Position numbers and translations under genes: made by a program
DNA from: CG1-02-33-12 sp964403775
Lineage (GTDB): Archaea; Nanobdellota; Nanobdellia; Woesearchaeales; CG1-02-33-12
Assembly: GCA_964403775.1 (NCBI GenBank)
Contig: CAYOHL010000015.1
Coordinates: 1 to 16,861 of the forward strand
DNA length: 16,861 nucleotides
Direction: 5' to 3'
Shown: one piece after another, positions 1 through 6,802 of the stretch
Layout of the letters: the number at the start of each line of letters is the position of its first letter
Numbering within the stretch: position 1 is the stretch's first letter
Notes under the pieces: model-generated
What the model saw: the letters and a program-made list of their open reading frames with translations, nothing else
What the model was told of the DNA's origin: nothing
The model's database searches: none

Positions 1-869
1 AGGTAACAGTAATGCTTGTATTATTGTTTTTTTTATCACAAATTGTTGGCCTCGCAATAACAAACCAGTATATTGATCATGAAAAAACAGCAGAAACAGG
101 CGTTACAGAATGGGAAGAACTGCCTTATGATTTTGAGAGGCCGCCTTTAGAGGAAAGCAGCTCTTTTATATACATTCTAATAGCTGTTCTTTTGGGAACA
201 GGTCTTTTAATGTTGCTGATAAAATTCAAGAAGGTCAACTGGTGGAAATTCTGGTTCTTTATCAGCGTTGTAGTGTTCCTTACAATAGCGCTAAAGCCAT
301 TTATTAAACAAGAGATTGCATTAATAATAAGCATTGTTTTGGCATTGTTCAAGATTGTCAGGCCAAACATTTTTGTGCATAATATCACTGAAGTCTTTAT
401 TTATGGGGGATTTGCAGCAATATTTGTCCCTATAATGAACCTGTATGCTGTCTTTATGCTGTTGCTACTTATATCTCTTTATGATATATATGCTGTCTGG
501 AAGAGCAGGCATATGGTAAAGCTGGCTAAATTCCAGACAAGCTCAAGGGCTTTTGCAGGCCTTTCTATTCCATACAAAATGCCTAAAAAAGAAGATAAGG
601 GAAAACCAGGCAAGGTTGAAAAAATTGAAAGAATCAGAACAGCAATCCTTGGCGGCGGTGATATTGCATTTCCACTGGTATTTGCAGGTGTTGTGATGAA
701 AAATGCAGGTTTTTTAACATCCTTGATAATACCAATCTTTGTCTCAACAACACTGCTTATTTTGTTGGTTAAAAGCAAAGAAGACAGGTTTTATCCTGCA
801 ATGCCTTTCCTCAGCCTAGGCTGTCTAGCTGGCTATGGTTTTATAATCTTATTGAATACAATTGTTTAG
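1..869 (+). CDS. Presenilin-like intramembrane aspartyl protease (A22 family), 5' end probably cut
   Basis: Presenilin/signal-peptide-peptidase homologue that would cleave transmembrane helices inside the cytoplasmic membrane. Counting from the ATG at 12, there are about nine hydrophobic segments. The catalytic pair fits the family: a YD motif at residues 157-158 in one helix, and GGGD (family GxGD) at 214-217 in the next, separated by a charged lysine-rich loop (about 164-210). The third motif, usually PAL, reads PAM at 262-264, followed by PFLSLG. The reading frame stays open from 12 back to the window edge (GTA ACA GTA), and the ATG at 12 falls inside the first hydrophobic segment without a basic N-terminus, so the true start is probably outside the window. 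No TATA element or Shine-Dalgarno sequence is visible for the ATG at 12. Family identity is confident from the two aspartate motifs; the substrate is unknown. Confidence 0.85.
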   Translation, partial: VTVMLVLLFFLSQIVGLAITNQYIDHEKTAETGVTEWEELPYDFERPPLEESSSFIYILIAVLLGTGLLMLLIKFKKVNWWKFWFFISVVVFLTIALKPFIKQEIALIISIVLALFKIVRPNIFVHNITEVFIYGGFAAIFVPIMNLYAVFMLLLLISLYDIYAVWKSRHMVKLAKFQTSSRAFAGLSIPYKMPKKEDKGKPGKVEKIERIRTAILGGGDIAFPLVFAGVVMKNAGFLTSLIIPIFVSTTLLILLVKSKEDRFYPAMPFLSLGCLAGYGFIILLNTIV

Positions 870-898
870 GATTAATGGATTTTTGAAAATCAAAAAAA

Positions 899-908
899 CT
901 TATATAAA
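899..908 (+). promoter_or_regulatory. TATA-box promoter of the Nudix gene
   Basis: CTTATATAAA lies about 26 nt before the ATG at 930, the usual distance from TATA centre to transcription start in archaea. The mRNA would begin at or next to the start codon (leaderless). No Shine-Dalgarno sequence precedes the ATG, which agrees. Confidence 0.7.
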
Positions 909-929
909 ACTTATTTTATCAATAATAAT

Positions 930-1427
930 ATGGAACAATCAACTAAGATAATAAATGGAATTCTGCATGCTGTGGTTTCTGTTATATTTAATAAGGAAAA
1001 AAAGGTTCTGATGTTCTTAAGGAAAGGGGAGGAATGGGAACAGGGCTGGGAGCCAGTGAAAGGAGCTGTAAATGTTAATGAAAATGATGGGGAAGCAGCT
1101 TTAAGAGAAATAAAGGAGGAGGCAGGACTAGAGAATGTTAGATTAATAGAAAAAATAAACAAGGTTTACTGGGGAGAAAAACCATATAAAAAAGGAAAAA
1201 TCAAAATTAGGGTTATTGCTTTTGTTTTTGAATATTTAGGGGGAGAAATCAAACTCGGCGAGCCAGAACATATTGACTGGAAATGGATGAGCATAGAAGA
1301 AGCTAAAAAGAAGGTATGGTTTAGGCATGGAAAAAACATTTTAAGGGATGCATATGAACTTGCATATAAAACTAAAAATTCTTTAATGTCTTTTGCCTTA
1401 ATGATGAAGAGTATGATAATGGGTTAA
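930..1427 (+). CDS. Nudix hydrolase
   Basis: A 165-aa protein of the Nudix superfamily, which hydrolyses nucleoside diphosphates linked to another moiety using Mg2+ or Mn2+ in the cytoplasm. The full Nudix box GX5EX7REUXEEXGU is present at residues 45-67: G45, E51, R59-E60, E63-E64, G66-L67. The sequence before it (WEPVKGAV) recalls the WxxPKG context of Ap4A-type and general housecleaning members, but the substrate cannot be fixed from sequence. The start fits a leaderless promoter with its TATA box at 899-908. The C-terminal 18 or so codons overlap head-on with the 3' end of the minus-strand metallo-beta-lactamase gene. The tail (from about residue 150, methionine-rich) is probably not part of the fold. 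Confidence 0.92.
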   Translation: MEQSTKIINGILHAVVSVIFNKEKKVLMFLRKGEEWEQGWEPVKGAVNVNENDGEAALREIKEEAGLENVRLIEKINKVYWGEKPYKKGKIKIRVIAFVFEYLGGEIKLGEPEHIDWKWMSIEEAKKKVWFRHGKNILRDAYELAYKTKNSLMSFALMMKSMIMG

Positions 1428-2181
1428 TGGCCATTCCATCCTTTGCAGCTATTACCTGAGTGTATGTTTTTTTCTGTATCTCCCTGGCCTCATACATTGG
1501 GTCTGCCTCAAGCATCTTAATGCCAAAGTGCTGTATTATTGCAAGCTTTGGCTTTACCTCGGTTATTATCTTTACAGCATCGTCTGAGTTAAGGTTTATT
1601 TTTGAATTAATTCCAGACGGGTTTACAATATTTAAAATCAAGATGTCAGAGCCCTTATGCATTTCAGCAAGACCAGTAAAATAGCTTGTGTCAGAGACAT
1701 ATGAAAGGCTGAATTCCGGCGTTATAATCTTAAAGCCAGTATTTTCTATGCCATGTTTTGTTGGAGTTGTCCTTATCTCAACATCAGAAACGCCAATTTT
1801 TTGGTTCTCCTTAATAATAATATATTTTTCAAGGCAGTTTTTGTAGAAATTCAGTAAGACTGCACCTGTATTATTATCACCGTTAATAACTATCTTGTTT
1901 GATATAAGAACGCCTTTTTTGTCAAGGCCAGAATGAGTCATTGCACTTATAACTGCATTAATATCATTAGCATGGTTTAAGTGGCTATGTGAAACAAGAA
2001 TACATGTGTTTTCCCTTAAGTTAACATCATATTGCTTGGCTCTTGCTAAAGCACCTGGCCCGGGGTCTATATGAAACTGCATATCCTCTGCTTTTATTAT
2101 TATTCCCCCAGAGGCCCTTAACTGCTTTCCGACAACAAAACAGTCCCCCCCTGTGCCCAAAAAAATGATTTGTGGCAGCAT
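1372..2181 (-). CDS. Metallo-beta-lactamase-fold hydrolase with HxHxNH variant motif
   Basis: A 269-aa MBL-fold protein. The N-terminus LGTGGDCFV fits the beta-lactamase-fold opening LGTGG. The metal signature, normally HxHxDH, reads H65-S-H67-L-N69-H70, so the aspartate that usually binds the second metal is asparagine. Other expected ligands are present: H143 (TKHGIENTGF), D164 (YVSDTSYF) and H218 (IIQHFG). The fold is shared by RNase Z-like nucleases, glyoxalase II-like enzymes and phosphodiesterases; which reaction this one performs cannot be told. The asparagine may tune metal use rather than abolish it. The gene has its own TATA element, is divergent from the 210-aa gene, and its last 56 bp overlap the Nudix gene on the other strand. 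Confidence 0.88.
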   Translation of the reverse strand: MLPQIIFLGTGGDCFVVGKQLRASGGIIIKAEDMQFHIDPGPGALARAKQYDVNLRENTCILVSHSHLNHANDINAVISAMTHSGLDKKGVLISNKIVINGDNNTGAVLLNFYKNCLEKYIIIKENQKIGVSDVEIRTTPTKHGIENTGFKIITPEFSLSYVSDTSYFTGLAEMHKGSDILILNIVNPSGINSKINLNSDDAVKIITEVKPKLAIIQHFGIKMLEADPMYEAREIQKKTYTQVIAAKDGMAINPLSYSSSLRQKTLKNF

Positions 2182-2202
2182 GAATATTAGGATATGGTTT
2201 TT

Positions 2203-2212
2203 ATTTAATAAA
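2203..2212 (-). promoter_or_regulatory. TATA-box promoter of the MBL-fold gene
   Basis: On the minus strand TTTATTAAAT lies about 27 nt upstream of the ATG at 2181, predicting a leaderless mRNA. It shares a 115-bp divergent intergenic region with the promoter of the next gene. Confidence 0.6.
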
Positions 2213-2263
2213 TCTTTTGGTTTAACACAGAATTTTGGATTGGCTGGCTTAATTTAGGCAAAG

Positions 2264-2271
2264 TTTATTAA
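2264..2271 (+). promoter_or_regulatory. TATA-box promoter of the 210-aa gene
   Basis: TTTATTAA lies about 29 nt before the ATG at 2297, so a leaderless or nearly leaderless transcript is expected. No Shine-Dalgarno sequence is present. Confidence 0.55.
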
Positions 2272-2296
2272 CAAGCAGTGAATCATAATCTGGAAA

Positions 2297-2929
2297 ATGG
2301 ATAATCTTAATGACATGCCTAAAATAACAAAAGACACAACAAAAAATGAGATAATAGAGTATGCTGTCAGACTTTATAGAATACATAAGCCTAATGACTT
2401 AAAAGAAGAAGAAGTGATAAAATACGCTGGAAATGCCTGGCAGCACAGCAAGAGCGTACATTTTTACTTGGATAAGCTGGGAATTTCTATTGATGAGGAA
2501 AGTGAAACTCCACATGATCTTGCTGGCAAAGGCAATAAACTGGAATGGGAGGTTATGCATGGCCTTGCATATACAGAAAAGGATACGCCTGAAAAAAATA
2601 GAATATTTGAGGAGGCGCTTGAAAGGCATAGGACCCAAATACACCATAGGATGTGGAATAATCCCAACTCGCCGGAGGGATGGCTAAAGTATGGGGCTGT
2701 TGATGCTGTATGCTCTCTTCTTGAACTCAGGCTGTATCAAGAGGGGGTCCATTACTGGGATGAAATACTAGATGTTATATCCTCCTGCTCAAGCGAAGAG
2801 TATAAAAAAGAAAAAATGAGGTGGGCTGTTGAGGAAATGAGGAGGGCCACAACATTGCTTAAGGACTTAGAGATTTGGATAGCATCATTTTTGCAGGGAA
2901 ATAAGAAAAATTCAGAAGAAAAAAAATAA
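2297..2929 (+). CDS. Conserved hypothetical protein, possibly DUF5662-like (His/Asp-rich helical)
   Basis: A 210-aa soluble, mostly helical, charged protein with no signal peptide or membrane segment. I do not recognise it with certainty. The spacing of its histidines is suggestive: H50 in AWQHSKSVH, H73-D74 in PHDLAGKGN, then ALERHRTQIHHRMW (H111, H116, H117, W120) and D136 in GAVDAVCSLLE. The order H...HDL..K..E...A...H...HH..W...D resembles the DUF5662 family, small HD-like putative metal proteins often seen in phage and bacterial genomes. This is pattern matching from memory, not a search. The C-terminus (about 165-210) is a charged helix ending in lysines. The gene has its own promoter and faces away from the MBL gene; its function is unknown. 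Confidence 0.8.
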   Translation: MDNLNDMPKITKDTTKNEIIEYAVRLYRIHKPNDLKEEEVIKYAGNAWQHSKSVHFYLDKLGISIDEESETPHDLAGKGNKLEWEVMHGLAYTEKDTPEKNRIFEEALERHRTQIHHRMWNNPNSPEGWLKYGAVDAVCSLLELRLYQEGVHYWDEILDVISSCSSEEYKKEKMRWAVEEMRRATTLLKDLEIWIASFLQGNKKNSEEKK

Positions 2930-2989
2930 TAATTCTAACTAACTTGCATAAGTTCTTATTTTCATGATGTTATTTTAAAAACCAAAATC

Positions 2990-2997
2990 TTTAAATA
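2990..2997 (+). promoter_or_regulatory. Candidate TATA box of the regulator/ABC operon
   Basis: TTTAAATA sits 55-62 nt before the ATG at 3052 and would start transcription near 3018-3020, giving a leader of about 32 nt. A second AT-rich candidate (TAAAATA, 3017-3023) lies closer to the gene inside the dyad. Which one is used cannot be decided from sequence alone. Confidence 0.5.
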
Positions 2998-3001
2998 TCA
3001 G

Positions 3002-3039
3002 CTTTCATAATTTTCATAAAATACTGAAAGTTCAGAAAG
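3002..3039 (+). promoter_or_regulatory. Symmetric dyad, candidate operator of the GbsR-like regulator
   Basis: A nested inverted repeat with exactly symmetric spacing: CTTTCA (3002-3007), 4 nt, TTTCA (3012-3016), 8 nt, TGAAA (3025-3029), 4 nt, AGAAAG (3034-3039). The inner arms match perfectly and the outer arms match at 5 of 6 positions. Half-sites recur every 9 bp on each side. It covers the predicted transcription start of the upstream TATA box and the alternative TATA-like element at 3017-3023, directly before a winged-helix regulator gene. That is the usual position for an autoregulatory operator. Confidence 0.55.
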
Positions 3040-3051
3040 TAGTGAATAAAG

Positions 3052-3552
3052 ATGATAAGCACTTTAAAGAGCCCAAGGGAAGAGTTTATAGAGCTGATGA
3101 CGGAAAACTGCAGGATGAATGGCCTTGACGAGCTTTCATCAGAACTAATTGCCATTCTTTATGCAGAGCCAGGAGAAATATCACTTGAAGAACTTTCAAA
3201 AAGGACACATTATAGCTTGTCTGCTGTATGCACTGCAGCTAAGCTTATAGAAAGGATAGGTCTTATAAAGAGAACAAGAAAGCCCGGCTCAAGAAAGGCA
3301 TACTTTTATATGGAAAAGGACCTAACTGTATTTTCACTTGACTTAATGAAAAAAAAGTATGAGAAAATAATTATTCCAACAAAACAGAAGCTGCCTTCAA
3401 TAATAGAGAAATATAAAAAAGAGAAATCAGAAAAGTCAAGACAGGAGCTCAGGATAGTAGAAAATTATTATAAAGAGGTACTTGCTTCTGAGGAAATAAT
3501 AAAAAATATTATTGAGATAGTAAATAAAGTAAGAAGCAAACTGAAAAAATGA
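3052..3552 (+). CDS. GbsR/MarR-type winged-helix transcriptional regulator
   Basis: A 166-aa DNA-binding protein. Residues about 28-90 form a winged helix: a helix with LSSELIAILYAEPG, the helix-turn-helix ISLEELSKRTHYSLSAVCTAAKLIERIGLI (43-72), and a wing with the family-typical KPGSRKAYFY (77-86). The rest (95-166) is a charged helical, probably coiled-coil dimerisation region. This matches the GbsR branch of MarR-type regulators (COG1510), which often control neighbouring transporter genes. Its stop codon overlaps the ATG of the ABC ATPase (ATGA, 3549-3552), so the two are translationally coupled. A symmetric dyad over the promoter (3002-3039) is the likely binding site. Whether it represses or senses a ligand is not visible. 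Confidence 0.85.
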   Translation: MISTLKSPREEFIELMTENCRMNGLDELSSELIAILYAEPGEISLEELSKRTHYSLSAVCTAAKLIERIGLIKRTRKPGSRKAYFYMEKDLTVFSLDLMKKKYEKIIIPTKQKLPSIIEKYKKEKSEKSRQELRIVENYYKEVLASEEIIKNIIEIVNKVRSKLKK

Positions 3553-4229
3553 CTGATACAATAATTGAATTAAAGGATGTGTGGAAAATTTACAAAATGG
3601 GAAAGGTTAATGTAAATGCACTCAGGGGAATGAATTTCAGTGTGAAGAGGAATGAGTTTGTTTCAATAATGGGTCCAAGCGGCTCTGGAAAAAGCACAGC
3701 TGTAAATATGGTTGGCTGCCTGGACATTCCCACAAAAGGGGATGTTTACCTTGAAGGAAAGAACATTGCCCATCTGCCTGAATCAACCCTTGCCCAGATA
3801 AGGGGCAGAAAAATAGGATTCATATTTCAGACATTTAATCTTATTCCAACATTAACAGCAAAAGAAAATATAACCCTGCCGATGATATTTCAGGGAATTT
3901 CTGCAGGTAAAAGAGAAAAAAGAGCTGAGAAACTGCTAAGGCTTGTCCAGCTTGAAGGAAGAATGAGCCACAAACCATCAGAGCTTTCTGGTGGTGAGCA
4001 GCAGCGCGTTGCAATCGCAAGGTCATTAGCAAATGATCCCAGCGTGATACTTGCTGATGAGCCGACAGGAAACCTTGACTCAAAAACAGGAAGGATTGTA
4101 ATGGGTTTTTTAAAAAATCTAAACAAAAAAGAGGGAAAAACAATCATAATGGTCACGCATGATGCTGAGCTTGCAAAGCATGCAGACAGAATTGCATATC
4201 TTAAGGATGGAGTAATAATAAAACAATAA
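3549..4229 (+). CDS. MacB/LolD-type ABC transporter ATP-binding protein
   Basis: A 226-aa single ATPase domain that drives a membrane permease by ATP hydrolysis on the cytoplasmic side. All motifs are intact: Walker A GPSGSGKST (42-50), Q-loop Q94 (FIFQTFNLIP), signature LSGGEQQR (146-153), Walker B VILADEP (166-172) with the D-loop NLD after it, and the H-loop histidine H204 (MVTHD). The FQTFNLIPTLTAKENI stretch and overall length are typical of the MacB/LolD/FtsE group, which pairs with FtsX-fold permeases; two such permeases lie downstream. It overlaps the regulator gene by 4 bp, and the envelope protein gene follows after 38 nt. Confidence 0.95.
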   Translation: MTDTIIELKDVWKIYKMGKVNVNALRGMNFSVKRNEFVSIMGPSGSGKSTAVNMVGCLDIPTKGDVYLEGKNIAHLPESTLAQIRGRKIGFIFQTFNLIPTLTAKENITLPMIFQGISAGKREKRAEKLLRLVQLEGRMSHKPSELSGGEQQRVAIARSLANDPSVILADEPTGNLDSKTGRIVMGFLKNLNKKEGKTIIMVTHDAELAKHADRIAYLKDGVIIKQ

Positions 4230-4254
4230 GGATAACAGAAAAATTATTTTAAAT

Positions 4255-4260
4255 GGAGGT
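4255..4260 (+). promoter_or_regulatory. Strong Shine-Dalgarno sequence that fixes the start at 4268
   Basis: GGAGGT is followed by 7 nt and then ATG at 4268. An upstream in-frame ATG at 4253 overlaps this site, has no ribosome-binding site of its own and would add only five residues, so 4268 is chosen as the start. Confidence 0.75.
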
Positions 4261-4267
4261 TAAAAAA

Positions 4268-5548
4268 ATGAAAAAAGAGATAAAATCAACCGGAATATTA
4301 TATATGGTGCTGATAATTTGTGCAGCTGTTTTTGCAGAGGGTATTTCGAGTTCTGCAAATATTGATGTAAGCCTTATTAACCAGGATCCTGATCCTGCAG
4401 AGCCTGGAAAATATGTTGAGGTAAAGTGGAAAGTAGAGAATGCGGGCTCCTCAAATACAGAGAATGTTATTTTTGAGGTTCTGCCTAAATTTCCCTTCTC
4501 TCTTGATCCAGGGGTAAGTGCAACACAAAAAATCGGAAGCATGTGGGGAAGGCAAATGGGCGATATCGGGATCATAGTAACATACAGGCTTAAGGTTGAC
4601 GAGAATGCTGTTGAGGGCCTTAATGAGATTGAGGTAAGATATAGCTTGGATAATGGAGTAAGCTGGCACAAGCCAGGAAAGTTTTACATAAATATAAGGA
4701 CCCATGATGCAATATTAAATGTAAAAAAAGTTAGTTATGCTCCAGACCCTATGCCTCCAGGCAAGAAAGCTATTTTAAGCATTGAGCTGGAGAACATGGC
4801 AAATTCATTGCTTAAGGATATTAAAATAAAACTCAGCCTGATAACAGTCCTGCAGACTGCAACTAGTCTGAGTTACAGCGAGCTTCCGTTCTCTCCCTTT
4901 GGAACAACAAACCAGCAGGTCATAAAAAGTATTGATGCAGGAAAAACAAGGACAGTTGAGTTCACACTTATTCCAGACCCAAATGCAGATTCAGATGTCT
5001 ATAAGATTCCTATAACTATTGAGTACTCTGATAGGATTGGGATAAATTACTCAAAATCAGAGATTATAAGTGTAATTGTTGGTGATGAGCCAATCCTGGA
5101 GCCATTAGTTGATTCAACAAATGCATATATGAAAGGGCAGGTTGGAAGAGTCGGTATTTCTTTTATAAATAAAGGAACAACTGATGTAAAGCTGCTTGAT
5201 GTTGAATTAAAGGAAAGCGATTATATTAAGGTAATATCCTCCTCAAAAGTTTATTTGGGGAATATTGAGTCAGATGATTATGAGATTGCTGAATTCAAGG
5301 TTTATATAAAAGACACAGAGGATTCAAATGTTCCATTAATATTGAATTACAACTATCTTGACCCAACCAACAACAAATATGAGAAACAGGAAACCATTTA
5401 TCTTAATATTTACAGCAAGAATGAAGCAAAAAAATATAGTTTGGACGGAGCCAGCGGGGGATATGGAGGCATTTTTGCAGTATTCACAATTGTTGTGATT
5501 GGTTATTTTGGATACAAGTGGTGGAAAAAGAGAAAGGAGCATCAGTAA
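4268..5548 (+). CDS. COG1361-type envelope protein, signal peptide plus C-terminal anchor
   Basis: A 426-aa predicted extracytoplasmic protein. Starting at 4268, it begins with a basic stretch and a hydrophobic core (GILYMVLIICAAVFA), with likely cleavage after AVFA. Two or three beta-sandwich repeats follow, of the CARDB/S-layer-like type found in COG1361. Each opens with a D-x-x-P-x-PG-type segment (QDPDPAEPGKYVEV and YAPDPMPPGKKAIL), and a third, weaker one lies in the last third (VGRVGISFINKGTTDVKLLDVEL). A glycine-rich linker leads to a single C-terminal transmembrane helix (IFAVFTIVVIGYFGY) and a short basic tail (KWWKKRKEHQ). The domains would therefore face outside with the tail in the cytoplasm. 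Lying between ATPase and permeases, it may be a substrate-binding or adaptor-like part of the transporter; that role is inferred from position only. Confidence 0.8.
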   Translation: MKKEIKSTGILYMVLIICAAVFAEGISSSANIDVSLINQDPDPAEPGKYVEVKWKVENAGSSNTENVIFEVLPKFPFSLDPGVSATQKIGSMWGRQMGDIGIIVTYRLKVDENAVEGLNEIEVRYSLDNGVSWHKPGKFYINIRTHDAILNVKKVSYAPDPMPPGKKAILSIELENMANSLLKDIKIKLSLITVLQTATSLSYSELPFSPFGTTNQQVIKSIDAGKTRTVEFTLIPDPNADSDVYKIPITIEYSDRIGINYSKSEIISVIVGDEPILEPLVDSTNAYMKGQVGRVGISFINKGTTDVKLLDVELKESDYIKVISSSKVYLGNIESDDYEIAEFKVYIKDTEDSNVPLILNYNYLDPTNNKYEKQETIYLNIYSKNEAKKYSLDGASGGYGGIFAVFTIVVIGYFGYKWWKKRKEHQ

Positions 5549-5570
5549 GATGTTTTTTAGTTGAGCAAGA

Positions 5571-6794
5571 ATGCTGAAAGATTATTCTAGATTTGCAATT
5601 GATGGAATAAAAAACCGCAAGCTTAGGTCATGGCTTACTATGATAGGCATAATCATAGGCATAACTGCTGTTGTTTCTCTTATTGGGATAGGCCAGGGCT
5701 TGAAGGTAGCGATAAGCTCTCAGTTTGGCGACATTGGCACCGATAAATTGACTGTAATGGCTTCAGGGGGCATGGGGCCGCCTGGAACAGGGGTTGTAAA
5801 CCCACTGACAAAGGACAATGTGAAAAAGATTGGGGATGTTAATGATGTAAAGGTTGCTGCCGGAAGGCTTGCAAGAAGCATTAAAATTGAATATAATGAC
5901 AATGTAAAGTTTGGCATGGCTGCAAGCATAGCTGAGGGGAATGGAAGAAAACTTATTGAGTCTGCCCTAAACCTTGAGGCTGAAAAAGGCAGGTTGCTCA
6001 GGGATGGCGACACTAAAAAGATAGTTTTGGGCAGTAATCTTGGAAGTGAGAATGCAGGATTTGAAAAACAGATTTATGTAGGCTCAAAGGTTCTTGTACA
6101 GGATGAGAGATTTGAGGTTGTTGGCATACTTAAAAAAACAGGCAGTTTTGCTGTTGACAGCCTTGTTTTTATTCAGGAAGATGATTTAAGGAAGATGCTA
6201 AGCATTTCAGATGATGAATATGATATTATTGTAGCGCAGGTTCATCCAAATGCTGATATCAAGGCTGTGCAGGAAAATATAGAAAAGGTTATGAGAAAAG
6301 AAAGGGGAGTTAAAAAAGGGGAAGAGGATTTTACAGTCCAGACGCCGCAAGCTATACTTGCCCAGGTTAATTCAACTTTGTTTGCTGTACAGCTATTTGT
6401 TTATATCATTGCAGTAATATCCATAGTTGTTGGCGGCATTGGAATAATGAACACTATGTTTACATCTGTTCTTGAGCGTACAAAAGAAATAGGCATAATG
6501 AAGTCAATTGGCGCAAAAAACAGCACAATTTTTACATTGTTTTTTATTGAATCTGGGATGATAGGCAGTGTTGGAGGAATAATAGGCGCTGTTATGGGGG
6601 TAAGTATTGCAAAGGGGATTGCTTTTATCGGAAGTATGCTGCTTGGAAGCGAACTTATCAGGGCAGATATAAGCATTTGGCTTGTGATTGGCTCAGTAGT
6701 TGGCTCATTTTTGCTTGGCAGCATATTTGGGATAATTCCTGCTATAAGAGCCTCAAGGCTCAATCCAGTAGAGGCGTTGCGCCATACTAAGTAG
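5571..6794 (+). CDS. FtsX/MacB-type ABC transporter permease (first copy)
   Basis: A 407-aa membrane protein with MacB architecture. A short cytoplasmic N-terminus (KNRKLRSWLTMIGIIIG) leads into TM1 (about 21-44). A large extracytoplasmic MacB-PCD-type domain follows (about 45-270), then three TM helices (about 275-298, 322-350 and 368-395). The C-terminus carries the family signature PAIRASRLNPVEALRH. The loop after TM2, RTKEIGIMKSIGAKNSTI, is the conserved coupling region that contacts the ATPase. Members of this family perform mechanotransmission, export of lipids, peptides or drugs, or lipoprotein release; the substrate here is unknown. It lies 22 nt after the COG1361 gene and 8 nt before a second paralogue. 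Confidence 0.92.
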   Translation: MLKDYSRFAIDGIKNRKLRSWLTMIGIIIGITAVVSLIGIGQGLKVAISSQFGDIGTDKLTVMASGGMGPPGTGVVNPLTKDNVKKIGDVNDVKVAAGRLARSIKIEYNDNVKFGMAASIAEGNGRKLIESALNLEAEKGRLLRDGDTKKIVLGSNLGSENAGFEKQIYVGSKVLVQDERFEVVGILKKTGSFAVDSLVFIQEDDLRKMLSISDDEYDIIVAQVHPNADIKAVQENIEKVMRKERGVKKGEEDFTVQTPQAILAQVNSTLFAVQLFVYIIAVISIVVGGIGIMNTMFTSVLERTKEIGIMKSIGAKNSTIFTLFFIESGMIGSVGGIIGAVMGVSIAKGIAFIGSMLLGSELIRADISIWLVIGSVVGSFLLGSIFGIIPAIRASRLNPVEALRHTK

Positions 6795-6802
6795 GGTATA
6801 AG

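Noticed and set aside
3002..3039. Reading the dyad as a CRISPR-like or mobile-element repeat
   Set aside because: There are only two mirrored pairs of half-sites, no further copies, no spacers, and no cas or transposase gene nearby.
4253..4267. ATG at 4253 as start of the COG1361 protein
   Set aside because: It overlaps the strong GGAGGT ribosome-binding site that serves the ATG at 4268.
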